From Bacteroidia bacterium (lineage in GTDB: Bacteria > Bacteroidota > Bacteroidia > Flavobacteriales_D > Crocinitomicaceae), in NCBI GenBank assembly GCA_030427935.1, contig JAUICI010000005.1, positions 1 to 59,586 on the forward strand: a stretch of DNA of 59,586 bases, written 5' to 3'. Numbering within the stretch: position 1 is the first letter of the stretch; the number at the start of each line of letters is the position of its first letter. The notes under the pieces are model-generated. The model ran no database searches and was not told the origin of the DNA. It saw only the letters and a program-made list of their open reading frames with translations. Of the stretch, positions 8,841 to 17,244 are shown piece after piece. The position numbers and the translations under genes are program-made.

Positions 8841-9597
8841 ATTCCCCTAATGCTTTGCCTACAGAAGGTAAAAAGAACCAAATCAGTACAAAAATTCCCA
8901 CTAGGGGTGTTAGTTTATCCATTAGTGGAGCCGTCCCCATCTCTGGACCATTGTTTCCATCTTCTGGGTTCCCAGATGGACTGACAAACATTCTACTGAA
9001 ATTATAGATTGCGGTTGCATAAGGGAGAATCATTAAATACCTGAAGAGGTCTAGATTATTATTGAAAGAGTAACTAACAAAATCATAAAAACCAAACAAA
9101 ATAATCAGTGTAAATACCAAAGCGATCAAAAAGGAACCGACTCTGTGGGCTGTAGTAATATCTGCACGCCTGCCAATTGTACCTACAATCAACCCAAACA
9201 TAAAACCGAAAATCTCGACCATGGACCATTCGATCAGCTCAACAGCAATACCAGTTCCGAACAATATAAAAATTAGGGTTAATTCGAACGGAACCAACAT
9301 TACTTGAATGAGTGCTTTCTTTTTATTTACGGGTAGCTGGTAATTATTAATGACCATTCCCACATACATCGTCAAAAACAGCCAAGCAGAAAATCGAAAC
9401 CATCCTGTGCTCTCAAAATAATAGCTATTCAAAAAAACACCCAAAGAAGGGATTGCGAATAGATAAAAAATATGGAAATACATCAAACTTTTGTGGTAGG
9501 CCGGAAGATCATTGGGATATAAATTGGCTCTATAATACTCTTTACCCTTTTTGTCTTTAAATACAAAAGAGGGCTTGGAAGTTTTTTCTTCAGTCAT
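8839..9597 (-). CDS. Multi-pass membrane protein of unknown function
   Basis: A 252-residue protein with a charged N-terminal tail of about 35 residues followed by six or seven hydrophobic segments, for example 'FHIFYLFAIPSLGVFL', 'FSAWLFLTMYVGMVI' and 'VGSFLIALVFTLIILFGFY'. A polar loop near residues 205-225 is rich in Gly, Asn and Pro ('SPSGNPEDGNNGPEMG'). I do not recognise the family. No transport or enzyme motif is visible. The gene converges on the small secreted protein gene and shares its terminator. It diverges from the lipoprotein gene at 9698. Confidence 0.7.
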   Translation of the reverse strand: MTEEKTSKPSFVFKDKKGKEYYRANLYPNDLPAYHKSLMYFHIFYLFAIPSLGVFLNSYYFESTGWFRFSAWLFLTMYVGMVINNYQLPVNKKKALIQVMLVPFELTLIFILFGTGIAVELIEWSMVEIFGFMFGLIVGTIGRRADITTAHRVGSFLIALVFTLIILFGFYDFVSYSFNNNLDLFRYLMILPYATAIYNFSRMFVSPSGNPEDGNNGPEMGTAPLMDKLTPLVGIFVLIWFFLPSVGKALGE

Positions 9598-9697
9598 GTG
9601 TAAATTATATCTTTATCTCAAACAAGATAAGAAATCTGCTTGGTATTCTAATTCAAGGAAAACAAACTATATAAATAAATTTCGATACACTAATTCC

Positions 9698-10399
9698 ATG
9701 AAGATTAACTTCTCATACTATTTCATAATCCTGTTTCTAATCTACAGTTGCACCCATGAAAACAAGAAAGCTGTCTCACCCAACTCCAAAAAATCCAAGA
9801 CGAAGAAAGAGCAAAAAGAAAAACCTGATCTAGGTGAAATCAAAAACGGCACCTATTCGAATAATTACTTTGAATTTAGTTTGGAAATTGATTCTAGTTG
9901 GACAATTCAAAGTCCCGAAACTGTTAAAAAGAGAGCCTTGAGTAAAAGTGAACGAATTCCTTTTGAATCAGCTTATCAGAAAATAAAGTATGAGGAAATG
10001 TTGAATCAGTCGATACCTCTTCTTCGACTAACTAAAGGAAAAAACAATGAACTCATTATACTCGCTGAGTCGCAAGAGGATTATCAAAATTTAGGAATCT
10101 ATAATAGTTCAGCATATATCAAACAGCTTAAAAAGAATCTTGGGCAAAGTCAGGTCGTCATGGAAGGGGAAAAGAAACCAAGCAAAACCTTTGTACAACC
10201 TTATTATTTTCACTCCATTGAAACAATAATTGAAATAAAGGATCATCTTATTCATCAAAGCTATTTTGTGGTTTTTATAAAGGACTATATTCTTTCTTTT
10301 ATTTTGATAGCGGATAATGATCGTTCCAGATTGGACTTTAAAAAAATGGTTCAAGAAATTCAGTTTCATACGGATCAACCGAAATATCCTGGATTGTAA
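9698..10399 (+). CDS. Lipoprotein of unknown function
   Basis: A 233-residue lipoprotein. I choose the ATG at 9698 because it opens a lipoprotein signal peptide, 'FIILFLIYSCTHE', with the lipobox Cys near residue 17. The longer in-frame extension to 9551 overlaps the divergent gene and is not credible. After the Cys comes a Lys/Ser-rich linker. The remaining 180 residues ('YFEFSLEIDSSWTIQSPE ...') look like a mixed alpha/beta domain similar to PsbP-like or 'stress' lipoproteins seen in Bacteroidota, but I cannot name it. The following WG-repeat gene has its own promoter, part of which overlaps this stop codon. Confidence 0.75.
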   Translation: MKINFSYYFIILFLIYSCTHENKKAVSPNSKKSKTKKEQKEKPDLGEIKNGTYSNNYFEFSLEIDSSWTIQSPETVKKRALSKSERIPFESAYQKIKYEEMLNQSIPLLRLTKGKNNELIILAESQEDYQNLGIYNSSAYIKQLKKNLGQSQVVMEGEKKPSKTFVQPYYFHSIETIIEIKDHLIHQSYFVVFIKDYILSFILIADNDRSRLDFKKMVQEIQFHTDQPKYPGL

Positions 10400-10424
10400 A
10401 TCTATAGTTTTAGTAGTAAGTTTG
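10394..10424 (+). promoter_or_regulatory. Bacteroidota -33/-7 promoter for the WG-repeat gene
   Basis: TTG at 10394-10396 and TAAGTTTG at 10417-10424 are separated by 20 bp, matching the Bacteroidota primary sigma consensus (-33 TTG, -7 TAnnTTTG). The gene starts 17 bp downstream at 10442. The -33 box overlaps the last codons of the upstream lipoprotein gene. Confidence 0.5.
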
Positions 10425-10441
10425 ACTAAAATTCAAACTCT

Positions 10442-12784
10442 ATGAATAAACTCGTTTTCACACTTATTCTTTTTCTAATTACTTCAATTGCCCAAAGTCA
10501 AGAGATCAAAAAAGCAGATTTAGACATTATTCGAAATTACCGAACGAATAAAATGGGTCTTTTAAATAGATCCACAAAAGACACCTTAATCCCGTGTAAA
10601 TATGATCGTTTGAAAATTTCCAAAAATGTGAATTTCGCGATGGTCTCGAAAGGAAATCTTTATGGCGCTGTAGATTTGAAAGGAAATGAGATCTTGCCTT
10701 TGGAGTACAGTTCGATTTCAGATCAAGGAAATTTCATTCTCGTTGTCTCACAAGTTGATTTATTTGGACTTTATGCAATAACCGGGGATGAAATAATTCC
10801 AGAACGCTATGCCTATCTCGGCAAAGTTTCAGAAGGAAAATTAAGAGCAAACGAAGGAGGAAAAGCCTATTATGGACAAGGGATTTTTTCAGGAGAATCT
10901 GTAGAAGTTACCGGGGGAAAATGGTCCTTTCTAGACACCAATGGAAGAGTCATTTCAAGATTGAATCTAACTTATGCCAGAGATTTTAAGGATGGAATTG
11001 CAAGTGTTTATGTTGGTGGAAAAAATGATGATTGGGTTTACGGAGGAAACTGGACCTATTTAAAAAGCAATGGAACCTTAATCATGAACGGGGTTAAAGA
11101 CATTTCCAGACCTATAGACGGCTTATTTGCTGCAACTTGCAACACACCCAAAGGAGTTAAAAATGAAAAGAAATTCCTAAAAAACAATGAACCTCCTTTT
11201 GATGGAGTCATTGATAAAAAGGGTCAAGTCGTACTTCCTTTTCAATTTTCCGATGTTCAAATTTATTCGCAAGACTTCATTAAATGTGAACGCCAGATAA
11301 AAAATAAAGACGGAAAGGAAGATTACATCATAGAAATCTATAATTCGGAAGGAAAAAAAATAGTTGAAAACCCCATTGAAGAAATTAAGTCCCATGAGAA
11401 ATACGTGAAAATAAAGAGTAATGGACTTTGGGGGATTTACACCAGAAAAGGTAGAGAAATATTGCCCCCAGAGTACGATATCATTTGGGAATTTAATGCC
11501 TTTTTAAATCAGAAAAAAACCTATTTGCAAGTTGGGAAAACCGAAAACGATCAAACTAAGTTTGGTTTATTCGACTGGAATGGAAATAACATTTTGCCCA
11601 TAGCGTACGATAATATCTGGAATCAAAGCGACTACCGTGGAATCATTCTCACCAAAAAAGGAAGGAACCATTCTAGCTACATCAACTGGGAAAAAGTCTT
11701 ATCCATGGACTGCGACACTCTTTTTATAGCTAATCCAAAGCGTGTTTTCAAAGACACTCTTTTTCAAGTTGAATTGGCTAATCAATCTTTAATTGTGGAC
11801 CTAAAAGGGCAAAAACTATTTGACATGCCGGGTACTAAAATTATCCACACGACAGAAATACTAGACAATAAGCAAAATGTGTTTGTAGCCGTAAAAGAAG
11901 GGAAACAAGGTTTGATTAGGATGGACAAAAGAATTTTGATTCCATTTAAGTTTGACAATATAGTTTCATGGACTTCTCTTGAAAATAACTATGATGTTTT
12001 GCAATACAAGTACAAAAAGAATTTAATCGAAGCCACATATGAAGGAAAGAAAACTGTAATTAACAGCAAGGGAGATATTCTGATGCCTCCTGTGAAGGGA
12101 GATTTTGAAATTAGTGTTGATCCTTATTCGTGGAAGATCAATAGACTAATGATTTCAAAAGTTGAAGACCAATGGCCGAACGATAGAAAATACGGAGGCA
12201 TGGACACTCTTGGGAACATCATCACGCTACCGAAATGGGATGCTCTATTTTTTCTTCCCAATAACCATTATGTGGCTCATTCTTACAGTAAAGAACCTAG
12301 ATGTGGCCTATTTAAAAATGGTCAAACCAATCCCGAGATAGAATTCGAGTGGTTTAGTATTGGAAGTGAGTTAAACCTCCAGAACATTACTGGAAATCTC
12401 TATACGGACAGCATCATGTTTTTCAAAATTAAAGACCAATGGTTTCCTTTCGATGTATATGCATCCAAACTGGGCACAAATCATTTCGATCGCATCCAAG
12501 ATGATGATTTTTATTGCGACATGAGTATCGTTGAAGTGGATGGTAAGAAAGGAATTATCGATCCCAAAGGAAATTATTTAGTTCAACCTTTATATGAGGA
12601 TTTAAGAAACCGAGCTGCTTGCGTCATAAATAGTGATTACCACACAAAAAACGGACAAGAGTATGCAGCTAAACTAAATGGAAGATGGGGCGGAATTACA
12701 ACCAAAGGGAAAAAGCTCACAGAATTTAAATTTGAATCTCCGGAAGCCGTTTGGAAAAGTGATGGCGATTTTTTTAAATGGTAG
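10442..12784 (+). CDS. WG-repeat exported protein
   Basis: A 780-residue protein with an N-terminal signal peptide (cleavage likely after 'SIAQS'). The mature protein is built of WG-type repeats, each with the shape 'x-G-L/I-x-D-x-x-G-x-x-I-L-P-x-x-Y-D/E': 'YGAVDLKGNEILPLEYSSI', 'FGLYAITGDEIIPERYAYL', 'WGIYTRKGREILPPEYDII', 'FGLFDWNGNNILPIAYDNI' and 'KGIIDPKGNYLVQPLYEDL'. At least ten repeats are discernible. WG repeats form beta-rich solenoids or propellers and are common in exported Bacteroidota proteins, but a molecular function has not been established. No catalytic motif is visible. The gene has its own promoter and appears to be monocistronic. Confidence 0.88.
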   Translation: MNKLVFTLILFLITSIAQSQEIKKADLDIIRNYRTNKMGLLNRSTKDTLIPCKYDRLKISKNVNFAMVSKGNLYGAVDLKGNEILPLEYSSISDQGNFILVVSQVDLFGLYAITGDEIIPERYAYLGKVSEGKLRANEGGKAYYGQGIFSGESVEVTGGKWSFLDTNGRVISRLNLTYARDFKDGIASVYVGGKNDDWVYGGNWTYLKSNGTLIMNGVKDISRPIDGLFAATCNTPKGVKNEKKFLKNNEPPFDGVIDKKGQVVLPFQFSDVQIYSQDFIKCERQIKNKDGKEDYIIEIYNSEGKKIVENPIEEIKSHEKYVKIKSNGLWGIYTRKGREILPPEYDIIWEFNAFLNQKKTYLQVGKTENDQTKFGLFDWNGNNILPIAYDNIWNQSDYRGIILTKKGRNHSSYINWEKVLSMDCDTLFIANPKRVFKDTLFQVELANQSLIVDLKGQKLFDMPGTKIIHTTEILDNKQNVFVAVKEGKQGLIRMDKRILIPFKFDNIVSWTSLENNYDVLQYKYKKNLIEATYEGKKTVINSKGDILMPPVKGDFEISVDPYSWKINRLMISKVEDQWPNDRKYGGMDTLGNIITLPKWDALFFLPNNHYVAHSYSKEPRCGLFKNGQTNPEIEFEWFSIGSELNLQNITGNLYTDSIMFFKIKDQWFPFDVYASKLGTNHFDRIQDDDFYCDMSIVEVDGKKGIIDPKGNYLVQPLYEDLRNRAACVINSDYHTKNGQEYAAKLNGRWGGITTKGKKLTEFKFESPEAVWKSDGDFFKW

Positions 12785-12850
12785 TTGCTTATCTTTTGAT
12801 CTTTTAAGACAAACATTTCCATTGAACTGCTGTTTATCTAAAAACAAAAT

Positions 12851-13255
12851 ATGAAAACACTCATCATTTCCTGCTGTTTATTTTTCTGTTCTATGGGCTT
12901 CTCTCAAACTGAAGCTGAAAAAGTAGTTCAGGGAAGCTTAGATGCCTATAATGCGCATGATTTCGAAAAATTCATGAGTTTCTTCTCGGAAGATATTGAA
13001 ATGTATGAATTACATGAGTCTGAACCGAGCGTAAAGGGAATTGAAGAAGTGCGAAAAAGATATAAAGACTATTTTGATGCTTCTCCTGAACTGCATTCGA
13101 AAATCAAAAATCGAATGGTGTTTGGTAATAAGGTCATCGACTACGAATACATTACCGGAGCAAGAGGGAGTAAAGAACCTTACGAACTCATCTTCATGTA
13201 TGAAGTTGAAAACGGCAAAATTGTTCGTACAACTGCGATCAGAAAAGAGAAATAG
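12851..13255 (+). CDS. Exported SnoaL-like (NTF2-fold) protein
   Basis: A 134-residue protein with a signal peptide of about 19 residues ('SCCLFFCSMGFSQ'). The mature part has the NTF2/SnoaL pattern: 'VVQGSLDAYNAHDFEKFMSFF' (shown in part), 'DIEMYEL', 'GIEEVRKRYKDYF' and 'YELIFMYEVENGKIVRTTAI'. This fold is used by isomerases and polyketide cyclases but also by many binding proteins with no known activity. The conserved pocket residues are not diagnostic. The gene is followed within 5 bp by the end of the convergent TetR gene. Confidence 0.85.
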   Translation: MKTLIISCCLFFCSMGFSQTEAEKVVQGSLDAYNAHDFEKFMSFFSEDIEMYELHESEPSVKGIEEVRKRYKDYFDASPELHSKIKNRMVFGNKVIDYEYITGARGSKEPYELIFMYEVENGKIVRTTAIRKEK

Positions 13256-13260
13256 AATTC

Positions 13261-13881
13261 CTAAAACAATTTTTGAATTAAGGCATATTCTTCCCGACCC
13301 TTCAAAGTGAGATAGGGAAAGATGATCTCGAAGAGTAGTCCTTGATAATGTTTAACTGGGTCTGAGATTTCTTTTTTCAACAATTCCTGAGCATTTATCC
13401 AATTATCCCCAAGTATATTCATCCGTTCATACAATCGCTCATATTCAGATTCAAAGACTTCTGCTCGAATCACTCCTAATTGCATCAAATGCGCAAACAC
13501 TTGCTGAAATTGAAGTTTTCTTTGATTTTGCAATTGTTGATAATGCCCAGACATGTTTTGAAATGAACTCATGATCAAATAGAAATCCCGCATTAAAAAT
13601 CGATATTTATACAGCAAGCGCATGGTTATCCCGCTTGATTGATACATATCCAACAAAAGCGAAGCCGAATTCGTCATACCTTCGAATGCCACATTCAGCT
13701 CCTCAACCAACTGAAAATATAAAGCTTCAATAAGATCTTCTTTCTTTCTAAAATGATAATTGAGGTTGCCCTGACTCATGCCCAACTCTTGTGAAATTGT
13801 CCTTAGTGAAGTGGAAGAATAACCTCTTTGATTAAAAATCTCCAAAGACTTTTCTAATATTTTTTGCTTCGTATTTTTCAT
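13261..13881 (-). CDS. TetR/AcrR-family transcriptional repressor
   Basis: A 206-residue regulator. The N-terminal HTH is typical: 'ILEKSLEIFNQRGYSSTSL', then 'TISQELGMSQGNLNYHFRKKEDL'. The rest is a helical ligand-binding and dimerisation domain of usual TetR size. It is transcribed divergently from the flavin monooxygenase gene, and the 53-bp region between the two start codons holds a 41-bp two-tier palindrome. The simplest model is that it represses both itself and the monooxygenase and is released by a substrate or product of that enzyme (inference). The ligand cannot be predicted. Confidence 0.93.
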   Translation of the reverse strand: MKNTKQKILEKSLEIFNQRGYSSTSLRTISQELGMSQGNLNYHFRKKEDLIEALYFQLVEELNVAFEGMTNSASLLLDMYQSSGITMRLLYKYRFLMRDFYLIMSSFQNMSGHYQQLQNQRKLQFQQVFAHLMQLGVIRAEVFESEYERLYERMNILGDNWINAQELLKKEISDPVKHYQGLLFEIIFPYLTLKGREEYALIQKLF

Positions 13882-13922
13882 TTTAGTAGATTTAACCTAA
13901 TTATTAGGTCTATTTTACTAAA
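13882..13922. promoter_or_regulatory. Two-tier palindromic operator between tetR-type gene and monooxygenase
   Basis: The stretch is symmetric about base 13902. The inner arms ACCTAAT (13895-13901) and ATTAGGT (13903-13909) are perfect inverted repeats. The outer arms TTTAGTA (13882-13888) and TACTAAA (13916-13922) are also perfect, and both tiers share one centre. This is the expected form of a TetR-family operator and occupies almost all of the intergenic region, so binding would block both divergent promoters. Confidence 0.8.
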
Positions 13923-13934
13923 ATACAAATAAAA

Positions 13935-15053
13935 ATGAAAATATCGATCATTGGAGGAGGGATTACAGGGCTAACAACAGCCATCGCTTTAAATCGAAAA
14001 GGAATTAATGCTCGAGTATTTGAAGCCGCTGAAGAGATGAATGAAATTGGAGCCGGTGTCTGGTTACAACCAAACGCAATGCGCGTCTTGGATCTTTTAG
14101 GCTTAAAAGAAACCATCCTTCAAAATGGAGCTGCCATCAATAAAATGGAGATCACCAATCAAAAGCTAAAACCATTCAAAGAAATCAAAGCGAAAACTGT
14201 GGAAGATGAATATGGAAATCGCACAATCGGTATTCATCGAGGGCTTTTACAAAAATTACTTTTCGAAGAAGCTTCTAAAAAAAGTGAAATTTTTCTGGGA
14301 CATAAACTTGAGTCAATAGAAGCAAAAGAAAATAAATCTATTTTGAATTTCGAAAAACAAACCATTGAATCCGATATTATCCTAGGTTGCGATGGCATCC
14401 ACTCAAATGTTCGAAAAACAATTTTCCCAAAAACGGAGCTCCGAAACTCGGGACAAATTTGTTGGCGAGGTATTGCTGAATTTGAGCTCCCTTCTCATCT
14501 AAAAGAACTGGGGAAAGAATGCTGGGGGAATCAAATACGCTTTGGTTTTTCGGAAATTGCTCCTGGAAAAGTCTATTGGTTTGGAGTCGCAAAAAACAAT
14601 GGAGAAACCTCAAAACTACAACTACAAGATCTCCCAAAATTCCTTAAAGAATTCGATCCCCTTATTTCTGAAATCATCAAAAACACCACCTCCATTCACA
14701 CCGGAACGCTTTCTGATTTAAAACGATTGGAGAAATGGTCAAACAACACTACTTGTCTGCTCGGAGATGCTGCTCATGCTACCACCCCAAACATGGGACA
14801 AGGGGCATGCCAAGGAATTGAAGACGCCTATTACATAGCAGAACTTTTAAGCAAAAATCAAGCTCAATTAGCTTTCGAACAATTTGAGAAGCTTAGAAGA
14901 AAAAAAGTCGATTATGTCGTCAATAATTCTTGGCGATTTGGAAAAATGGCGCACTCAAAAATGGGTCAATCACTCATGATCATGCTAATGAAAACGACGC
15001 CACAATCTGTTTTAGATAAGACTATGAAGAAATTGTATCGTGTGGATTTTTAG
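13935..15053 (+). CDS. FAD-dependent group A monooxygenase (PHBH/zeaxanthin epoxidase-like)
   Basis: A 372-residue soluble flavoprotein. The N-terminal Rossmann fingerprint 'IIGGGITGLTTAIAL' with Glu in 'VFEA' binds FAD. 'DIILGCDGIHSNVRK' is the DG motif and 'CLLGDAAHATTPNMGQGAC' is the GD motif that contacts the FAD pyrophosphate and ribose. 'GQGACQGIEDAYYIAELL' is typical of the salicylate hydroxylase and zeaxanthin epoxidase branch. Such enzymes hydroxylate or epoxidise a ring using NAD(P)H and oxygen; some (TetX type) inactivate tetracyclines. The substrate cannot be assigned. The divergent TetR-family gene and shared palindrome suggest induction by a xenobiotic or metabolite. Confidence 0.9.
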   Translation: MKISIIGGGITGLTTAIALNRKGINARVFEAAEEMNEIGAGVWLQPNAMRVLDLLGLKETILQNGAAINKMEITNQKLKPFKEIKAKTVEDEYGNRTIGIHRGLLQKLLFEEASKKSEIFLGHKLESIEAKENKSILNFEKQTIESDIILGCDGIHSNVRKTIFPKTELRNSGQICWRGIAEFELPSHLKELGKECWGNQIRFGFSEIAPGKVYWFGVAKNNGETSKLQLQDLPKFLKEFDPLISEIIKNTTSIHTGTLSDLKRLEKWSNNTTCLLGDAAHATTPNMGQGACQGIEDAYYIAELLSKNQAQLAFEQFEKLRRKKVDYVVNNSWRFGKMAHSKMGQSLMIMLMKTTPQSVLDKTMKKLYRVDF

Positions 15054-15057
15054 AGTT

Positions 15058-15094
15058 TTGGATATTTGGATATTTGGATATTTGGATATTTGGA
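15058..15094. repeat. Octamer tandem repeat (TTGGATAT)n
   Basis: About four and a half head-to-tail copies of TTGGATAT fill most of the 48-bp gap between two convergent genes. The complementary repeat ATATCCAA occurs at 36484-36511 in another convergent gap. Confidence 0.85.
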
Positions 15095-15101
15095 AGTTCG
15101 A

Positions 15102-17159
15102 TTAAATTCGGATTCCAATAACACACACATCATCTATTTGCTCGAAACTGGACGTATTCCCTTCCTTATCTTCCCAGCTCATCCATTTATCTAGAAATCT
15201 GGCTAACTCGTTTCCTTGGTCTAGCATTTGCTTATCGTGAATACTGTGCAGCAACTTTTTGAAATTGGATGTTTTAATTTTCTTTCCTTTATCACCTCCA
15301 AATTGATCCGCATAACCATCAGAAAACATATAAATCGCATCTCCTTCTTTCAAGTCGATGGATTTTTGGGTAAACGGAACCGCTTTTTCGAATCTGCCAA
15401 TGGGTTGTTTATCCGCTTTTAGTTCAATTAAATAAGAATCACTTCCTTCAAATGGAAGTACAATCACACCCTCTTTCTCCTGAAATTCATCGGGGTTTCC
15501 TTTTCGGAAAATATATATGGAATTATGAGCCCCAGCATAAGAAAGACTGTTAAAAGAACCCGCATCTTCATGAAGTTGAATCAGAGAAATATCCATTCCA
15601 TCATTGAGGTTTTTATTTTTTTCAAAAGTCTCCACAACCAAGTCCCGAACTCGATCTAATATTTTTGCCGGTTCCTGAATATTATATTCTTTCACCACCT
15701 TATTCAAGGCTTCATGACACACCATGGACACCATGGCTCCTGGGACACCATGCCCTGTACAATCAGCTGCCGCAAATAGGACAGTATTTTGTTTCGAGGA
15801 ACGAGGAGCGAGGTTTTCACTCGGTACACGCAACTCGACACTCGCTGCTGTTTCCATCCAATAAAAAGCCCCACTTACAATATCTTTTGGTTTAAAGAGA
15901 ATAAAAGAATCTTCGAAAGTGCTTTTAAAATTTTCTCGGGGAGGCAGCATAGCACTTTGAATCAATTTAGAGTATTCCAAACTGTCTTCAATATTGCTCA
16001 AGGCTTCTTCCAAATTGAGACTTTTAATCTCTACTTCTTTCTTCTGCGCCTTAATTGTTGCGTTCAGTTTTCGTGTTCTGAAGTAAACAAACAAAATGAA
16101 AACCAATAACAAAACTACAATTAGAATAACACCCCACATCTGAACTATACGGTTTTGTGCTTCTGCTTTTTCTAGTTTTTCTTCTTTGATTTCGGCTTCC
16201 TGATTAGCTATGGTTTTCTCTTTTTCAGCCAGCTCCAATCGAGCCTCCATTTGCTTTACTTTCTGAATTTTCTGTAAATCAAAAATTTCATTTTGAACCT
16301 CCACTTCCTTTTTGAAGTAAGAAAAAGCCTCTTGATAGCGCCCTTGCTCCTCAAAAGCTTTCACCAATTCTTGAAGCGCCTCTAACTCTTCGTATATTAA
16401 CTCATTCTCTTGTGAAAAGACATAACTTTCTCTTGCGTATTTTTCTGCAACATCAAACTGCTTGTTCATTCTATACGCTTGGGCCATCAGCATCAAACAA
16501 GTTGCTTTACTGTCGGTCATTTTCAAATCCTCGGCAACTTTTAAACCTTGAGAAAGTTTGACTGCTGCCAATTCATACTTACCTGCATACCGATAATAGG
16601 CACCCAAATTTTGATAGAAAAAATAATGGTCTTCTGGCTCAAAATGAGGTTTTAAAGTCTCCAATTCATCTAAGGTAATTTTAAAACTATCAAGCTTGGT
16701 TTCACTCCTAAAATCCAGGGATAAATTATTTAGGTTGGCGACTAATCCGTAATAATCTTTTACCCTTCTTTGAATTTCAATCAGATCTAATAAATATTTA
16801 TGAGCAGCTTGTTTCTCTCCCATTTTATCTAATAGAAGTGCTTTTCTCCCCATGGCATGAATCAAACCGGCACTATCTCCTTTTGCTTGATAAAATTCCA
16901 ATGCTTTGTTAATTTCAATATTGGCCCGCTCAAAGTCAGTGACCAAAATATAATAACGCGCTTTACATGTGGCTATTCGACCTGTATACTCTGAATTATT
17001 ATTCTTTTTGGCCAAGTTCTCTGCCTCCTGACAATATTCAAGAGATTTTGCCGGAGTTTCATTATAGACCTCACCAGCTTTCCGGATAAGCTCATTGATT
17101 TCCTGGGCATTGGAAAACAATATGAAAAACAGGTGTATTAAAAGTAAAAGATACCTCAT
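15102..17159 (-). CDS. TPR-membrane-SpoIIE (PP2C) phosphatase with a missing metal ligand
   Basis: A 685-residue protein. I start at the ATG at 17159, which opens a signal peptide ('LLLLIHLFFILFSNAQ'); the extension to 17375 would run into the divergent START gene. Residues 20-310 are TPR repeats, followed by a coiled coil, one membrane span near residue 345 ('GVILIVVLLLVFILFVYF') and a cytoplasmic SpoIIE-type PP2C domain. Later PP2C motifs are intact: 'AAADCTGHGVPGAM', 'YMFSDGYADQFGG' and 'DDVCVIGI'. The first motif, however, reads 'SGAFYW' where the family has 'SGDFYW': Ala431 replaces the metal-binding Asp. Directly after it lies a roughly 20-residue insertion encoded by an unusually GC-rich stretch. 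Activity may be lost or altered. A related gene without this change lies at 26142-28793. Confidence 0.9.
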   Translation of the reverse strand: MRYLLLLIHLFFILFSNAQEINELIRKAGEVYNETPAKSLEYCQEAENLAKKNNNSEYTGRIATCKARYYILVTDFERANIEINKALEFYQAKGDSAGLIHAMGRKALLLDKMGEKQAAHKYLLDLIEIQRRVKDYYGLVANLNNLSLDFRSETKLDSFKITLDELETLKPHFEPEDHYFFYQNLGAYYRYAGKYELAAVKLSQGLKVAEDLKMTDSKATCLMLMAQAYRMNKQFDVAEKYARESYVFSQENELIYEELEALQELVKAFEEQGRYQEAFSYFKKEVEVQNEIFDLQKIQKVKQMEARLELAEKEKTIANQEAEIKEEKLEKAEAQNRIVQMWGVILIVVLLLVFILFVYFRTRKLNATIKAQKKEVEIKSLNLEEALSNIEDSLEYSKLIQSAMLPPRENFKSTFEDSFILFKPKDIVSGAFYWMETAASVELRVPSENLAPRSSKQNTVLFAAADCTGHGVPGAMVSMVCHEALNKVVKEYNIQEPAKILDRVRDLVVETFEKNKNLNDGMDISLIQLHEDAGSFNSLSYAGAHNSIYIFRKGNPDEFQEKEGVIVLPFEGSDSYLIELKADKQPIGRFEKAVPFTQKSIDLKEGDAIYMFSDGYADQFGGDKGKKIKTSNFKKLLHSIHDKQMLDQGNELARFLDKWMSWEDKEGNTSSFEQIDDVCVIGIRI
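15794..15853. repeat. GC-rich in-frame insertion inside the phosphatase gene
   Basis: About 60 bp that are distinctly richer in G and C than the surroundings. They contain short internal repeats: CGAGGA, ACGAGGA and GCGAGG in tandem, then three ACTCG units. Translated on the minus strand they give the residues between 'WMETA' and 'QNTVLFAAAD', which the paralogous phosphatase at 26142-28793 lacks in large part. It looks like a short dispersed element that entered in frame. Confidence 0.55.
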
Positions 17160-17244
17160 TGTAATTACTCGAAAGATAAGAGAATTTACTTGAGGAAAAA
17201 ATCTCAAAATTTCGTATTTTAATAGTCTGAAATAAAACACACAC

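Noticed and set aside
15058-15094. A possible CRISPR or direct-repeat array
   Set aside because: The unit is 8 bp with no spacers; it is a simple tandem repeat.
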